From Durusdinium trenchii (lineage: Eukaryota; Sar; Dinophyceae; Suessiales; Symbiodiniaceae), in NCBI GenBank assembly GCA_963970005.1, contig CAXAMN010021562.1, positions 1,023,321-1,087,320 of the forward strand: a stretch of 64,000 nucleotides of DNA, given 5' to 3'. Position 1 is the stretch's first letter; each line of letters opens with the position of its first letter. A program made the position numbers and the translations under genes. The notes beneath the pieces were generated by a model. That model ran no database searches and had not been told where the DNA came from. It saw only the letters and a program-made list of their open reading frames with translations. This document shows, one piece after another, positions 35,701 through 48,500 of the stretch.

Positions 35701-37929
35701 CAGCCGCGAGGCCTCCGCGCGGGCGTGGCGCCAGCAGTCCTCCAAGGCGATGCAAACCTCCTGGAGCAGCGCTGCCCACGGAGAGATGGGGGGATGATGA
35801 AGCAGGGTGATCCCTGCACGATCCTGCAAGGGTGGCAACGACCAAGTGGCAACAGAAAAAATGCTCCCCTGGAAAAAGCCTTCTGAAGCTCTTGTCCTAT
35901 ATGTACCTTGTCTCGTGGTTGGACATCGAGATTGATGCTTGGTGGGCGGGGCTGCCTCAAATTGTCCACAACAGATCAGTTTCCATCTGGACTTTATCTT
36001 GGGTGCGGAAGGATCTTGAGTCTTGTATTTTGAGTGATGTTCTGCACAATGGATTCCAAATCAACGAATGCTTCCCATCCAAAGCCGCAACTTGAAGCCA
36101 GTCCTTGGGATACTGCCTCAGTCGGGTCAAATACACCACAGGGATGGACCTTTCTGTGATCAAGAACCAACAAGGAACCTTGAAAACTGAATCTCTGTGC
36201 TACCAATTTGATCAGGTTTGGGGAAATAGGAAGAAATGTTTAACCCCATGCACCCCAGCAGAATCAACTAGAAACTTCCAGTGCGGCGTGCTCTCAGGGT
36301 CCCTTCTGGTTTCCGTGTTGAGATACACCCGCACACTGCATACCTCTACATTGTCAGCTGTGTCCCATCTCCTGGCGGATCCGTTGGGCAGGTCCGTCAG
36401 CATCTGGAAAGCAATCCTCTTTCTGATACCATCTTGTCTGAGCTCCAAAATTATCAGCAGACAACAAGAGAATGTGACGACGAAAAGACCAAGCACATTC
36501 CTTCACCAAATGAAGTGATCTCTACCTGAAGCATAAGGCAACTCCACTGGAGTTCTAGTTCCAACTCCAAAATCACCTTCCTCCAAAACGTTGAGTATCC
36601 CAAAATGCACACAACCAGAACCAGAACCAGAGCGTCCAGGTTCCTCCAGACCCGACCCGAGTCATGGCACACCAGGGTGGTCTTGGAGTGGGTGTAGTTC
36701 CGCCCTTCAGCACGCTCCGCCTCGTACTGCCACATGGACCAGTTCTTCCCATGCCCCTGGTGCCGATGGATGTTCCGCCTCGCGGTGTGGTGGAGCACGG
36801 AGCACATCCCTGTGATGAATCTGATTTACAGCAGTTCCAGCATCTCAAGACCACGACCTATAAGTCTATATATATATATGCTATACAAGCTGTACAGATT
36901 CAATGTAGTGACCATACGTGTGCAACGTATATAGTCACCAAATGTCTGGACTACATTCCAGAACAGGTTCACATCAAACTGGCGGTGAATCTAATGAGCC
37001 GATGAATCGATCTGCCCAGCGACGTTGAGGCCACCAGCCACTCCGTGTTCCGCCCGAGGAACCTCGCTCTCCCCAGAACTCTCTCGTTGCGGAATAAGCC
37101 CACCTGGTGCCCTTGGAAATATTGACCTGGACCATCTCCAAGACATCAATCCTCGAGAACTCTGAGTTGGATCGGTCAGGTGATTCAAAGCTGATGGTTC
37201 GGTGGGTTCAAAGGGAAAACACCTAATGAAAAGTCTGGGCTTACAAAAAGGGCAGGCCAGAAGCTCATGGACTCTCGACTGAGAAGTAATCTTACATAAT
37301 CTTACCGCATTTAAAAAGACATGGCCCTCGAAGACAGTTAGATCATCTGAGATCCGTTGCAGATTCCTCAAGCTTTTGTCCCAAGGAACGCCCAGCTGGG
37401 CCTCCAGGCCGCCCAGCTGGCCTTTTGCAAACCCCCATCGTTTCTCACCGCGGGCGATCCACATGTGGTGTCAAGATCCTTGGGGGTGGAAATCGAAGAT
37501 ATTCTACCTCCAAGGATCTTGTAGTTTCCTCCATTCAGCGCCTCGTAAATCACCGAGTTGCCCTCATGCCTGCGAATGCGAACGGAGGGATGATACGTCA
37601 GAGCGGCTCATGCGCGCGCGCCATTGGGCGCCGCGAGCGGCGCGGTGGGGGGGCGGAAACGGCGGGTCAACCGGTGCAACGGTGTTACAGGCTTGTGCAA
37701 GGATGCCAGGTCCAACGACGCCAAGTCCAACGGATTCCACTCCTATGATCTGGGTTGCACAAGAAATTCACGGATGTCCTGCCCATGACTGGGTCTTTCT
37801 TGGTCAAGGACCGCACAATCTCACCACGCGCCCGCCGTGTTCTGCTGGTGGCGGGCGCCTGACCACAATCTTTGCGTTTCCCTTGTCCTTCTCCTTTTCC
37901 CGCGCAGCGCGGCCCTTCTTAAAGCCCAT
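32716..37929 (-). CDS. Unidentified multi-exon gene (possibly two)
   Basis: It begins at ATG 37929 with a basic exon, 37929-37825 (MGFKKGRAAREKEKDKG, then IVVRRPPPAEHGGRV, donor GT). Next come 37569-37508 (HEGNSVIYEALNGGNYKILG, donor GT), 37421-37306 (QLGGLEAQLGVPWDKSLRNL, donor GTAAGA) and about 37103-37016 (VGLFRNERVLGRARFLGRNT). Exons 37569-37508, 37421-37306 and 37103 onward join in phase; one exon is missing before 37569. Further coding-looking stretches are about 36815-36640 (KNWSMWQYEAERAEGRNYTH), 35800-35610 (WAALLQEVCIALEDCWRHAR), 35083-34983 (VDLCFPGPTLRRVFEGDADG), 34640-34560 (TAFRALAETVALDVEL), 34530-34360 (LDGALREVLLEAALRQHAW) and 33050-32716 (VQVDVRGLELLVDHRAAANL). All are on the minus strand with GC-rich third positions. 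I do not recognise the family, and the later exons may be a second gene. Confidence 0.5.
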
Positions 37930-40900
37930 TGCGCAACACAGGGGAGAGGACAGAGGAAGCGGACACAAGGAAGCTGTAGGTGCTGTGGGAGTTTGGCATA
38001 CCACTGGCATCACCAAAACCCTCAACTCAAAGATCAAGATCCTCAAAGAAGGTATGAATGGTCTTTCAAGGCGTCCTTCCTTTTCGGGGGCAGTTATGAA
38101 ATTGGAGGGTTGGCACAGCTTGATTCCTCTGTTAGGGAGTTCGTTGATCTGCTGATTTGTTCGTCTCAGTCCACCATCTTTGGGGGTAAGGGAAAGGGGC
38201 CCAGGGTGGGATTGCGGGCAGCTGTTCCCCCTTTATGGCTTGGTGTACGGCTGGCTTCATGTCTCGAAGAGTCCCGTTTCTGTGTCCTGCACTGTCCGAC
38301 CATTGATACAAATGATCGGATGGTCGCTTCGTTGTCTGTCTCAGAGACACAAGACTTTAAGGGAGGCTGAGGGTCCTAGAGTTTTTGGCTTCGCGACTGA
38401 AGGTCCATTTTCCAACCATTCACAAAGGTCTAATGTTCTTGGTGGCTGCCATGGCTCATATCTACCCTTGAGCCAAGCTTGCAAGACGTTCGCTAATAAG
38501 TTCAACCTGTGTCACCTCACTTCGATCTGCATCACTGGTGGCCTGTGGTTCCAAACTTTCTCTATATAATCCAAAACTGCAACACTTCTACAGTGCGCAA
38601 GACTTGGGGGTCCTCACTAGAGGATCTCTGTACCTTGATCTATAGCTCTCCGAGTTCTGTGCAAAACACAACCTCCCATCCCAGCAAAGCTCAACTCCCC
38701 CGGCAATTGGTACGCAGCTAAAGGAGCTAAGCCGCGCGAGGAACTCCCAATTTTGAGGTCGGGCTTTGCAAAAACACGGGGTACACCCAAACTCATGGGG
38801 TACACCCAAGAGAAATATATTGCCGAAAGCCTGGAGGTGTCAGTCATATTTTTTCGAGCCGCCGCATGGTTCTCGGCCAATGACCATGGAGCTCGTTAAG
38901 AGCTTCGCTTGGTGGCCATTGAAATCAAAAGCTTCTGAAGAAAGGACAGTCTCAAGGACGAAGAAGTGTCAGTTTCTTCAGTGTGGGAGATGTACTCCCG
39001 GACACGCCAAAAGGCCCTTGCCTTGTCGGCAGTCCAATTTTGGATAGGATTTGGATACTCACCAGGATGAATCATGCCCTCATCGAGGGGCCACCAGCTT
39101 TCGCTGCGCTTCATACAAAACCCCCACAGTTTCCTCCTTCCTGGCCCATCCAATTCAAACAGTCAGAGGTTAAAAGCTCCACTAAAACCGTGTTGGCTCC
39201 TGAAACTACACGACTCCACCAACGACGGACGCAGCCCCCGACGCAGCCGCCGCTCACCGAACGGGCCGTCACACTTGGACGCCCAAGGCCTGAAAGCCGA
39301 TCAAGGAGCAGCCGGCGTACCTCGCCCGCGGCTCCCGGGTCCTTCGGATCCGGTCCGGGCCAGAACGCCCCGTTCGGTCAGCGAGAACCTGGAGTGGTTG
39401 GAATGAGAATGGAGTGGAGTGGTTTGACATCATTTTCAGCATGCATGGCTGAAAGGTCAAGGTCTTCAATTGTGCGGTCTTCAATCAATTGTGCATGGTT
39501 CACGGATGAACAGTAGAATCGGGAAACCCAGCTTTACCCAGTTCGGGTCAATTGGCCCAGCGTCCGGCCAGTTCCTTTTGACAGGCGGGGTGGTTCAGAT
39601 GGGGGTGTCCCTCATATTCTTAGAGTAACACAGAATCACACATATATAGTCCTCGAGTCCAGTCCCACCGAGGCGGGCGACTCCCGAAATCAACACAAAT
39701 CGAAAAGGGTGTCCTTCGTTTGGCAGCTCCAACCTGACCTCAAGATGAGCTTGTTCCACGAACATCGGGGCTGCTTAGACCTCTCGAGGACCTCCCAAGT
39801 TGCTTGGATCTCATCAAAAAAGATGCTTCGATCTCCCCGGGTTCCCCTCTGAAAAGAACGCTGGGCGGGGTCATCGACCATGAGACCAAACACTCCACTT
39901 GAAGACTTGAACTCATTCCACAGCACAAAACCATGGCAAAGCTTCCCTTCACCTCAATTCGTCCACGAGTTTTTGGGGCTCAAACCGCAGCAAACCGGGC
40001 CCGGGACGAGCCCCAAACCGGGCCCTCTTGGGGATTGATCCGACATGGAAAATGCTGCCCAGTGGCAGGATGAGCATTCCAAGTATGGTCAGTGGCCTGG
40101 GGTAGAAAGCAGGGACGAGCCGGGTAGAACACATCGTCTGAAGGCCAGTGCCAAAACTCATGAGCAGAGAGTTCTATGAGTATGATCATCATCAGGTACG
40201 CAAAGTATGTAACATCAATTAGCCAATGAGAAGAAACTCTTCCGGACCCTACGCCCACCAAAAAAGAACCTAGCCAGCGACACAGAAACCGGCTGTTCCT
40301 TCTCCCTTCCACGCACACAAAACACCTACTGTAAACGCTTGTTTTGAAGCATCACCCAAGCATCACCCCCTTCCAAGTGACCAGACCACCAGACCCGTCA
40401 TACTATAACCCATTACGAATCGCTGAGCGGCAGTCCGAAGCCCAAGAGATCCTTCTGGGTGATGAGCCCAGTTTGAAAGGCGATCGCGTTGGGCGGCGTA
40501 CTCACCACCAGGGTGAATGGCAAGGAGCAAGCGAGGCCCACTGGAAGCATTAAAAGCAGTGGGTCGATCTCCATGGACCTGAGAAGAGTCACGCAGAAAG
40601 GTTTGCTGAACGATTGACCCGGACCTTGGGCCCAAAGTATGGTAAAGACGACCTTCCACCACTTGCCAAGTTATGGATTTTTGTTGCGCCATGTCATGTG
40701 ATACCAGGTGCTAAGCCATAACAGTGAACTCGTCAGTAACTGCCACTTGCAGGCAAATTCAACTCCCCGGTTGTACGATACCAGCTGGGTAGCGGGTATC
40801 TGACACCTTTGGAAACTCGGCCTCTGCCAACCCCAACCACCCCAAAAACCTCCGAAAACACTGAAACCCAATGCCGCCAAAGCGACTTGGCCACACCAAA

Positions 40901-41440
40901 CGTAATGGGTAGCAAGATGTTCGCCACGGCCACGTCGCTGGTGGTTTGAGACCTGAAGGGATCCCAACGAACCCAATGGTGGGCCACTCTTCTCATGTAT
41001 ATAGACCCCCAAATAGCATCAAAAAACAAAAAAAGTAGATCCCCCTAAGAATGTATTGGAAACAGTTTCTATCTATTTGGGGACCACTATAGACTCTTCA
41101 TGAACAAAAGCCCTCGCATGGGGGGTTTGATTGATCATGTGTCTACTACATTATTGTGCCCCAGTGGTTGTCGCTTCCGTGTTGAATTCAATTTATTCAT
41201 GCCGGTTCCTCTTACTCAAGGCCCCCCAACGAGGGGGGCGCTCGTGGGGGGTAGCACTCGTCTCTGATTTCAAGCCGCACTGGATCCCAGCTACAGCGGT
41301 TTTGGGCCATGCAAAGGGGCCGGTTGAGAAGGAGATGAGTGTGCCTGTGTTCCATTGCCCAGCACCCCAAACTAAACACTTTCGGTTGACCCCCACGTGA
41401 CCACACAGGGTTGTTTTGGGGGATCCCAGCCCTTTCACTC
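37930..41440. other. No gene recognised; 3.5 kb with fragmentary open frames
   Basis: Minus-strand frames near 39230-39400 (arginine/glycine-rich) and 38590-38880 are weak. A MITE-like copy lies at 41034-41092. Nothing here supports a gene call. Confidence 0.45.
41034..41092 (+). repeat. MITE-like element, copy 2
   Basis: The segment shares GTAGATCCCC, AATGTATTGGAAAC and CTATCTATTTGGGGA with 18957-19016. The ends GTAGATCCCC and GGGGACCACTAT form an imperfect inverted repeat. Confidence 0.65.
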
Positions 41441-41559
41441 AACACTCCCTAAAACAAACCCAAACACTTAACACAGAGGGCACAGGAATGTGCAGGAATT
41501 TTGCCATTGGGCCTGTGGGTCCTGTCCCTCTCCCGTCGATCGAGTGCCCCCCACCGTGA

Positions 41560-42180
41560 AGGACTCCCGACCGGTCCCTCTTGGTTGCAAAAAGGAAAAG
41601 TAATGAACTGATTCCCGTTGCAAAGGCTAGAAGCAAGCATGCAGCCATCAGGACGCACACCATCTGGAAGAAAGGAAACCACAAGTGCTCGGCTGCTGTC
41701 TTCCTCAAGGGCGGCACGCAGGTTTCCACTGGCAAGTGCCAGGCGACGTGAGCCGTCTTCCCCAGTCACACTGTCCAAGCCTTCTATGTGTCACTTCAAG
41801 CTAAACTTCCCAGAAGAAAGGCGTGCAAGGGACGATTGCTGAAAACCCATCGGATACATTGGGTCTTTCGTCGTAAACTCAAGCCGCTGTACCCAGGGGT
41901 GTTCGTACTGATACTGGTGGCTTCGGCTCAATGCCGTCAGGGACATTTTGTGGCGGGTCTCAACGTTACAGAAGATGTTCCGGAAAGGTGTTCACCCCAG
42001 AAGACCTCAGGCAGCCCGGTGGGTGTTCCATCTCGAGTGCAACTGAGAAACAACTGGAAAGCAACTTCGATAGTGTGAGCCAAGATTTACGGGCCAGAAA
42101 GGACAGTCAAGCCGACAATGAAAACACAAGCAGCAAAAATATAGTAAAAAAGCCTTGCTCTGCTTTTCTCATGTTGCCCC
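41560..42180 (-). CDS. Two candidate membrane-segment exons
   Basis: About 41700-41570 reads FFQMVCVLMAACLLLAFATG then ISSLLFLFATKRDR, a typical transmembrane helix with basic cytoplasmic end. About 42155-42092 reads FYYIFAACVFIVGLTVLSG and ends at a GTAAAT donor. They could be terminal exons of the SLC13 gene just upstream or part of another membrane protein; intron phases do not decide it. Confidence 0.4.
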
Positions 42181-42237
42181 ACCTGCCAGGTGAGGCTTGC
42201 TAGATTTTGTCAGGGCTCTCCTCCTCTGGCACTCCCG

Positions 42238-42475
42238 GACCTCAACAGCAAGCGCCAGATCGGACGTCAACAGAAAGCGCCAGATCGCAGTGGGAACTGA
42301 CCTCAACAGCAAGCGCCAGATCGCAGTGGGCACCAGATGGGCGCTAGGCACAACCACAAACGCACAAGCACAAACACACGGTCACAAGCACACAACACAC
42401 AACACACAACCACAAACACACAACCACAACACACAGCCACAAGACTCAAGCACAACCACAGACACACAACTAGAA
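42238..42475 (+). repeat. Tandem repeat plus ACA-rich tract
   Basis: 42238-42335 holds three copies of a unit with CAACAGCAAGCGCCAGATCG at a spacing of roughly 30-45 bp. It is followed to 42475 by an A/C-only-like tract of CACAA and ACACA repeats. Confidence 0.75.
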
Positions 42476-42559
42476 CAAAATAATTACCTGTGTGTGTGGC
42501 GTTTTGCGTGCCAGGTGGGCACAGGGTAGCACGCTTGGATGCCAACTGGCGACCCTGGC

Positions 42560-45500
42560 GACCTCGAGGACCCACAAGCAAAGAACAACAAAACTCATGA
42601 CCATGGACCATGGCAACATGCTCCTCACCATGGCATGAAAGCAAAGGATTGAAATGTCATGGTGGGGATCACTCGAAGTAAAGTAATTCCTCCTTTGGTG
42701 CCCTGCGAAATGTAGGTTCCAGTGGGCATGTTCAATCATTGCCGGAGGAAGTGGCATGAAAAAAGCGTCACAAGCCACTAAGAGTAACTGTATGTCCTCA
42801 TGTTGGTGAACTTGCAAATACCCTCCTTTGCTTGTCCCCTGCATTCCATCCAATCATTTACCGGGTTCTTCAAAAAAAACAGCCATCGCCAGAGTCGTTC
42901 CACGTCATCGTCTCAACCCTTGCACCCCAACTTCAATGTTGTCGGGTCAGGTTCGGTATCAGCGGCCTTCAGAAACAAACCATCCAGGTCGGTACATGTC
43001 AGGAGACCAATCAGCAACATTGACTTGATGGCTGTGTTTATTGAACAACCCGGTATCAAGCATCAAGGGACCTCTTTATGTGTGGCCAACATCTGCAGGT
43101 CCATCACTTCAGCATCGTGGCTTTCCTCTTCCCACCTTCGCCAAACCAACTGTGAGCCATCTCTGCCATGGCTCAGCTCCAAGCCGATCTCCACAGAGAG
43201 TCCGCTGACGTCAAAGGCACGCGAGATGGCAAAGCCCGCACCGATCAGCAGGAAGAGTCCCATTGGCATCTTCGACTGGATCCTGCAGGCACAGCGTGCT
43301 TTTTCACTCGCGCGTTTGGCTTCTCGTGCTGGGCCCAGCGCTGAAGAGAATCTTGGGCGCAAAAGGAATTACAAAAATCGTCGATACCCTTCATGGATTG
43401 GAAACCTGGCCACCCCATTTTCCTCTAGGGGCCATGTTCAGCTTCCACCATTGTCACACGGACAGGAATCGGATTCATGGCCATCATCTCCGGCCCTGTC
43501 AAATCCCCAAATTCACCATGACCCCGACCCCCACCAGCGAGCGCATCTGTACATATTAACTATTAACAGTTAACATGCGATTGTGTGTGTGTGTGCCGTC
43601 AAGGATCTTTGACCACTGCAAGATCGGAGCATCAAAGGCATCGCCACAGTCCTGGGTCTGCGGAGGGGTAAGAGTGTAACATGCAACGAACCACGTGCGA
43701 TGAAAAACGTTCAAGCGGCTGCGTTGGGCGCAGCATGGCAGCCCAAGAAGTGTCCGAGGTTCCTGTAGCTTCTTGACCACCCAGCAGTATCAAGATGTAT
43801 GCGATGCTGGACATGGAAATCAGGAAATTGGCGTCGGCCCTCAAGCAATCACGAATTGCCTAGAGTGCTTGACCTTACCCAATCAGCATTAAGAACATTC
43901 AAACACTCGCCCCCATCTCATCAATGACCGAGCTTCGGTGACCTTGGTACGAGGAATGAAGAACAAGGGCAGCGTGCAAAGCAGGACGACCGTGGCATCC
44001 GTGAAGGCTTTGGGATCCTCGCGGCGTCCAAGAAACAAGCTGAAGGAAGTGAAGTGACCCCGGGATGTTTTGCGAGGGGAGTTGAAAAGCGCCGGAAAAT
44101 GAGCAGGGTCTGGCATGAGTCTTGATTATCCCCTCCTCCAACAGCTAAAAATACTCTGAGCAAAGAGAGGCAATGCAAGGAACAAACGAAAAACTGAGGC
44201 CTTTGGGCATAGATGCAGCTTGAGGTTTCACCTGTATCTCACACTGTCCCCCTATACTATACCGACTTGTCAAGAAGCAACAACGACCGCCGTTCGCTTC
44301 CCCTTCCCCGCCAGCTCCCCAAAACGTCCAGGTACGAACCAGAACAGGTGGACCGCCATAGCCCTACGTCACCGGACATCGCGGCCGCCGACACGGCGGA
44401 GCGGCTGACCCAGTCCGGGAAGAGGTCGGAGAGGCCTGGGCCCCAGGCTGGGGCCCGGAAGAACCACCCCAGCACCGTGAGCACACACAGCACCTGGCAC
44501 AAGTGTGCCACGTCTCGGCGGAAAACGCCGTCAGAATGTCGGTGATCTCTGGTGTGTAGGATATATATATATATATATGTGTCATGTTAGTGGTGAAATC
44601 AGGAGTCTGGGCAAGGTTCTGTTGACATAAAACAAAAACCATTGTATTGTATTTATTTGAAGATGGTTCTCCTCTCATTTCCGGACAGCGAGCTGGCTGG
44701 CGGAAAAAAACCACTGACACAAGTTGAGTTCCAGGCCATTGGAAGCAGTTGGCATCTTGGTGAGGTTGATGGACATTGGAACCACGGCAAAATATTGCTC
44801 TGTTCAATTCTATTGTGCAGTGGTCATTGCAGGTTTGCTTTCTTTGAGTTGTTGCACAATAGTTGACAGTTGTCGACTCTCGACATTTCTCTACTGCAAA
44901 ACCCTCCGGAGAATTCACATGCAAAATTGGGCCTGCCCCATTGTTACAAGCAAATCCCAAAACAACAATATTGACTGTTGCAAGAATCTCAAACTTGACA
45001 CATTTCCAAGCCACAAGTGTCAATCTGTTCAACAATTCCCAAACCGACACGAATGTTGGTCAGCTTTCCTGCAAAGGGCATGTCTTTGTGGGGCAATTTA
45101 TCAATGATCGACAATGTTAAGGCCTTGCTGATACCCTTCCAATCAAACGTGGCACACTTACATAAAAGTACAGACTACAGTATGTATAATATGTACACAC
45201 AAAGAAAAAACACATCTACAAAACGCTTCAAAACGCTGAATCCATCAGTCCCCAAATCCCTTGCCCAAAGTAGAAGTATCTCCAGCAGCGCGGCCAGCTT
45301 GGCCTCCACAACGATCTCCGGCATCGTGGTCTTCCCCAGCTTCTCGTAGCGTGCTTTCAGCGTCTCTGTGGGGAAGCGATAGCCCTTACGCCCAAGGCCT
45401 CACCATGGAAAGCAGAACAAAGGCATTGCTCCATGACAACCTATGGCCATGAAAATACAAGTGAGAGAAGAAAGTGAATCATAATTACATATATATAATA

Positions 45501-48500
45501 TACTGTATACATATATATATATATAAGTGTGTTGAGTTGTTTGTCAGCTACAATGCAATCGACATGAAAAAACATCAAGACCTAGCTCTGTAATCTGTGC
45601 ACTTTTCACTGGCGAAAGCCCACCCACTCGTGCAATGACGTCAATGCCCTTCAGCTCCCTTCGCTCATTCCGGTCATCAGAGAGCTCTCTACTTCCTGCG
45701 TGCCTCCCACCAAGGTGAGCTCCATCCAGGCAGCCAAGATCATCCACACCGAGATCGGAAGCCCCACCAGAATCCTCCCCGCGGTTGGAACACGTTCACG
45801 GTTTCCAGGAGCATGGCTAGATGAGAGGCCCTCCCTCCCAAAAAAATATACATTGCAGCAATTTGCATACAGGGATGGGGGTTTTGTGAATCAAGAGCCT
45901 ACATGAACAGTCAACATCTTCCTGAAAAAGGACCTGCCCTTTTGGCCCCTCGCCGCCGAAAACCTGCTACTGGGATGTCCGAAAACCCCAACCAGCCAAG
46001 AAGAAACCCGGTCCAGCGCCCATAGGAGATCGTCTGCCCCGTAAGGTTGCCTCAGCGGCGTTACAAAAAATTGAGCAGGCAGTTCCCCAGTACCATTTAA
46101 GTTGACAAAGTGAATGTCAATGGGAACATGTTCGCAGAGTCTTTGGTGTGCAAATGGCTGCACAAATAAATTGCTTAAAATGGAATAGGGGGTACCTTCC
46201 CCCACAAACGGGCGACTTGCTTCCAACCTGTGGGTGCCTTGAGTCAAGTCTTACTGTTAGAGCCACATCCATGTCTGAACCATTTGGTTTTCTTCACGCA
46301 CCGAGCCGCTGTAGATGCCCATGAAGGCCAAGTTGGTGCCGGTGCCCGTCTTGGTGGAGATGCCTCCGATGGAGCAGGAATAGGCCACGCCCAGCATGAT
46401 CTTCTTGAAGAGCTGCTTTAGACTCAAAGGAGGGTGGCAAGGTGGAACGCACGGGAAAGGCGCATGTCAAACAGACCTCAGAAGTGCCTGAAAGGACCCG
46501 AAGATGATGTTCCTTTGCATACAGGCTATGTTCGACTGAGGAAGAACAGAAGAATTGCAACGAACAGGGAAACCAACTCCTTTGGAGTGTCAATCTCAAC
46601 ATCTAAAAAAATAGAAGTTGCATGATACACAAACGGTGTCCAACACCAACTGGGATGTGGCAAATACCTTGCAAAAATAATGTTAGCCTCCTCCCTCCGT
46701 GAGCTCTGCCTGAGTTTTAAGTCGATTTCGACCACTTGCACTTCAGTTTGCAGCCGGCACCACCTTCTCACTGGGGTTGCAACCAACTGTAAGCCTTATA
46801 TAGGTATTTTTGGAACAAACACCTTCAAGAGTTCTGCTCCCCAAAAGTCACTCCGGGCGTCGTCCACTCTTCCAACCTCCTTCGCCCCACGGACGAAACA
46901 CAGCAGCTCGGAGAGCACGCCCCCAGAGCGCACTGCACTGCAGACTCTTCAGACCTCCAAGGCACTGCTCCTCTTCTCCCAACTTCGCCACGTTGACCAC
47001 ACCACCACTGCCCTCACTGGTGCTCTCGACATCTTCTTCTGAGTCCTCCTCCATCGCACAAGAACTCCGAGTACGGAGAACTCCAGATGCGACCGACACG
47101 CAGCGCACGCAGCTTAGTCGCGGAAAGGGTAACTATAAAGTCCCGACGGTTATAGCCTACTATCGTAAGGCATCTGGAGGTTGCAATTTGCTGTAACAGC
47201 AGCATAAGTCAAGAGTGGGGTAAAGGATGAAGCATCTCGGTCGACTCTTGTGAAAGAGTGGTCTTTATGTCTGCTAGCTGCCTTCAGTTCGCTCGCCGCT
47301 CGAGTTTTCCAGTGGAGCCATCCCGCAAGGCCAACAAAACAATGTCTCAATCTCTGAAGTAGCCTATCCTCACCACTCTCGCCGTGAGGACAGAGGACGC
47401 CTTGTCCGGGTCCTGCGAGTCTTTAAAGTTTATCCAAAGTCCTATGGTCAGACACTGGTGAATATGTTCTATATATATATATATTTGTTGTTATTTTTAT
47501 GTGTGTGTACATCAGGCATTCCAGACTTCTACCCTGTTGCGCAAATTCCCCCACAATGGACATAGGAGGCAAAGGAGGCTCAGGTATCCAACTTTCAAAA
47601 AGCAGTGATCAAGCATATTATCTATCCCACCAATGGCCCCACCGACAACCCCGCGCCGCTCCTCAGGCGGAACACCTTTGATCTCCTCATACAGGGAGGT
47701 GGCCTTGGTCGGTGGGCGGAAAAAACAAGTCAACCACCCGAAGGCTGGTGAGTAGTCATTCAGGATCGTACGTGATGTGTGTGGGGACTTGCCTCAACAC
47801 AACATCAAACTCTTTGCCCACAAAGCAGCGTCTCCTCAAAACAGCATCTACATCTTCAGTCCTGCTCAAGAGAGGAACACCCCCCCATCCCTCACATGCC
47901 CTCCAAACCACTTGCATCATCGTGCATCCACGCCACCACCCAAACACCGACGGCATCCACCACTCCCTTTGCCCAGTCGCAAGGGGGCACATTAAGGAGG
48001 CTGTGGCCGTGTTGGACATGAAGGCGGACAGGAGCGCGGAGATGCACATCATCGCCAGCAACACCAACTGCGCGCCCAGTCGAGTGAAGACATCTACCAC
48101 CAATGTAGTGGGGGGTCTTTTGTTGGCAACAGGCTGAAGGCTATAGTTGGGATCAAGGTTCTGGTTTGCGTGTCTGTCTATCAAGGGTCCTGGGCTGGTG
48201 CAAGTTCACGGTCGTTCTTTCCAAACGTCGAAAGATCGCGCAAATCGGAGACATCTGCCTTCATCCAATGAGACCTGCTGAATGCTTCTGCAAGGGGCAG
48301 GAGCACCAGCCCACTCAGGCGTCGCAAGGAAAGCAATGCCCACGACCCAAAGATTCTACGTGGCAACCCTTCAAATGGCACTTGGGAAAATGCATTGAAG
48401 ATTCTAGAGGAGATGGGAGTTTTTGTGAGCTCCCCTAATAACCCTATGTCCACCTCATGTCAACTCACTGAAGTTAAACTATACCGACTACTGTAGTAAA

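Noticed and set aside
42340..42480. CRISPR-like direct repeats (ACA-rich)
   Set aside because: No constant repeat with unique spacers; a simple-sequence tract in a eukaryotic genome.
47130..47215. GGGTAACTATAAAG...CGTAAGG, reminiscent of a large-subunit rRNA segment
   Set aside because: Only scattered short matches to the conserved rRNA helix; no surrounding rRNA sequence.
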